This document shows, in pieces, positions 6,219-7,283 of a stretch of DNA of 7,283 bases (positions are counted from its first letter, which is position 1; the number at the start of each line of letters is the position of its first letter). Made by a program: the position numbers and the translations under genes. The stretch spans positions 1 to 7,283 of the forward strand of contig JAOQAL010000788.1 in the NCBI GenBank assembly GCA_025963615.1, in the 5' to 3' direction. This stretch comes from Chitinophagaceae bacterium (GTDB lineage Bacteria > Bacteroidota > Bacteroidia > Chitinophagales > Chitinophagaceae). Below the pieces are notes generated by a model. The model had not been told where the DNA came from, did not search any database, and worked only from the letters and a program-made list of their open reading frames with translations.

Positions 6219-6743
6219 ATGAATGTAGTAATCATCATACTCATCATTATTGCAATCCCATTAATCCTTGCTTTGTTTCTCACGGACGAGTATGTTATTG
6301 AACGGGACATCATCATTAACAGGCCTCAAGAAGAAGTTTTCAATTTCGTCAAATTGGTGAAGAATTCCGATTACTTCAACAAATGGGTTATGATGGATCC
6401 GAACATGAAAAAAGATTATGCAGGCACCGATGGAACGGTAGGTTTTGTGTACCGTTGGGACAGCAACAATAAAAACGTAGGAAAAGGCGAACAGGAGATC
6501 ACAAAAATTGACGACAAACGGATTGATTATGAAATCCGCTTTAAAAAGCCTTTTGAAGGAACCTCTACTGCTTATATCGCCACAGAGCCAGTTTCTCCTA
6601 TTCAAACAAAAGTAACCTGGGTATTTAAGGGCATGAGAAATTATCCCATGAAGATTATGCATTTCTTACTGAATTTGAAAAAAATGCTGGGTAAGGACCT
6701 GGCAACCGGGCTTGCAACGCTGAAAACAGTCCTTGAAAAATAA
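6219..6743 (+). CDS. Membrane-anchored SRPBCC-family protein
   Basis: The product is 174 residues. An N-terminal hydrophobic segment (about 3-21, VVIIILIIIAIPLILALF) should be a single membrane anchor. It has no lipobox and no clear cleavage site. The rest is a START/Bet v 1-like (SRPBCC, polyketide-cyclase type) domain. The opening strand is YVIERDIIINRPQEEVFNFV (25-44), the usual start of the family, followed by KWVMMDPNMKKDYAGTDGTVGF (55-76), NVGKGEQEITKI, RIDYEIRFKKPFEG, and the long closing helix from about 143 to the end (LGKDLATGLATLKTVLEK). Such domains form a deep hydrophobic pocket for lipids or other hydrophobic ligands; the ligand is unknown. The 75-bp gap after the DoxX gene has no terminator, so the gene is probably read with the four genes before it, although it could have its own start. 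It is the last gene of the series. Confidence 0.88.
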   Translation: MNVVIIILIIIAIPLILALFLTDEYVIERDIIINRPQEEVFNFVKLVKNSDYFNKWVMMDPNMKKDYAGTDGTVGFVYRWDSNNKNVGKGEQEITKIDDKRIDYEIRFKKPFEGTSTAYIATEPVSPIQTKVTWVFKGMRNYPMKIMHFLLNLKKMLGKDLATGLATLKTVLEK

Positions 6744-6833
6744 CAGGCAGTATGCTTGTCAAATTTGGATAGCTTTAACTTTAAAATGGTCCTTCCTGCA
6801 ACTCTTAAATTGATTTTTCCGTAGTTTAGTTTT

Positions 6834-7283
6834 ATGATTCAAAAGGCTTTTGTTGTTTGTTGTATCGCGTGCATTCTTTTGTCCTGTGCAAAAAATTATC
6901 AGCAATTTATTCCAAACTATTCTTTTCATTCGCCTGACGGTAAACCGGACTATGCAAACCTTGATTACTGGGCGGCGCATCCCTATAAGAAAGATCCATC
7001 CGATAGTTTACCAAGGGCCTTGCAGCATGATCCTAAAGCGGACTCATCGGTTGATATTTTTTTTATTCATCCTACATCGTATGCTGATCCCGCTTATCCA
7101 TTCGGCTACAATGGACCGGTAGATGATCCAACGCTCAATGCAAAGACAGATTATGGCAGCATCCTTTACCAGGCAAGCATTTTTAATGGTACAGGCCGGG
7201 TATTTGCACCACGCTACAGGCAGGCAAACTACCGTTGTTATTTTCTCGAAGATACCACTGCTGCCTTAGCCGCATTTAAATTG
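6834..7283 (+). CDS. DUF3089 alpha/beta-hydrolase-like lipoprotein (3' end outside window)
   Basis: The frame is open from the ATG at 6834 for exactly 150 codons to the window edge; the C-terminal part is missing. Residues 1-18 are a lipoprotein signal (hydrophobic FVVCCIACILLSC), with L15-L16-S17-C18 as lipobox. It contains two extra cysteines at 9-10 and one at 13. The mature part opens with PDYANLDYWAAHPYKKDPSD (38-57), then VDIFFIHPTSY (73-83), the first strand and typical HPT motif of the DUF3089 family, and VFAPRYRQANY (123-133). DUF3089 proteins are predicted alpha/beta-hydrolases of unknown substrate; the expected GxSxG nucleophile motif would lie beyond the window. It should be anchored in the cell envelope. 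The 90 bp before it holds no clear terminator or promoter, so it is uncertain whether it belongs to the preceding transcript. Confidence 0.85.
   Translation, partial: MIQKAFVVCCIACILLSCAKNYQQFIPNYSFHSPDGKPDYANLDYWAAHPYKKDPSDSLPRALQHDPKADSSVDIFFIHPTSYADPAYPFGYNGPVDDPTLNAKTDYGSILYQASIFNGTGRVFAPRYRQANYRCYFLEDTTAALAAFKL

Noticed and set aside
6261..6662. Minus-strand 133-aa open frame
   Set aside because: Shadow of the SRPBCC gene, which has a complete family signature on the plus strand.
6743..6759. Short hairpin ACAGGCA / TGCTTGT just after the SRPBCC stop
   Set aside because: Contains a G-T pair, a three-base loop and no T-run; too weak to call a terminator.

Overview
The window is about 7.3 kb of chromosomal DNA, most likely from a Bacteroidota bacterium of the Chitinophagaceae type. 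The evidence is moderate GC content, A/T-rich leaders without a clear Shine-Dalgarno sequence, the short Bacteroidota form of arginine decarboxylase, and a match to the Bacteroidota -7 promoter element (TAnnTTTG). The taxonomic call is an inference from style and remembered family sequences, not from a database search. No mobile element, CRISPR array, tRNA or rRNA was seen.

Left part (1-2400). A secreted NTF2/SnoaL-like protein runs off the left edge on the minus strand. Divergent from it is a small Tyr/Arg-rich lipoprotein on the plus strand. That gene converges on a minus-strand arginine decarboxylase (speA). The gap between the two convergent genes is almost entirely inverted repeats, readable as two interlocked terminators, each with its T-run on the other gene's stop codon. 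Upstream of speA is a good promoter candidate with a helically phased tandem repeat.

Middle and right part (2574-6743). A GlxA-type AraC regulator (DJ-1/PfpI-like domain plus AraC HTH) is divergent, across a 347-bp intergenic region, from a co-directional series of five small genes. These are an atypical short-chain dehydrogenase, a RibD_C/DHFR-like reductase, a PhnB-like VOC protein, a DoxX-like membrane protein and a membrane-anchored SRPBCC protein. Intergenic gaps are 31, 47, 4 and 75 bp. The last four families often occur near one another in soil Bacteroidota and Actinobacteria and are mostly uncharacterised; a detoxification or stress role under the AraC regulator is an inference. The most unusual gene is the SDR: by eye it lacks all four residues of the usual Asn-Ser-Tyr-Lys catalytic tetrad while keeping most of a nucleotide-binding fold.

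Right edge (6834-7283). The N-terminal 150 residues of a DUF3089 (alpha/beta-hydrolase-like) lipoprotein run off the window. Both edge genes are incomplete here because of the window boundary, not because they are broken.
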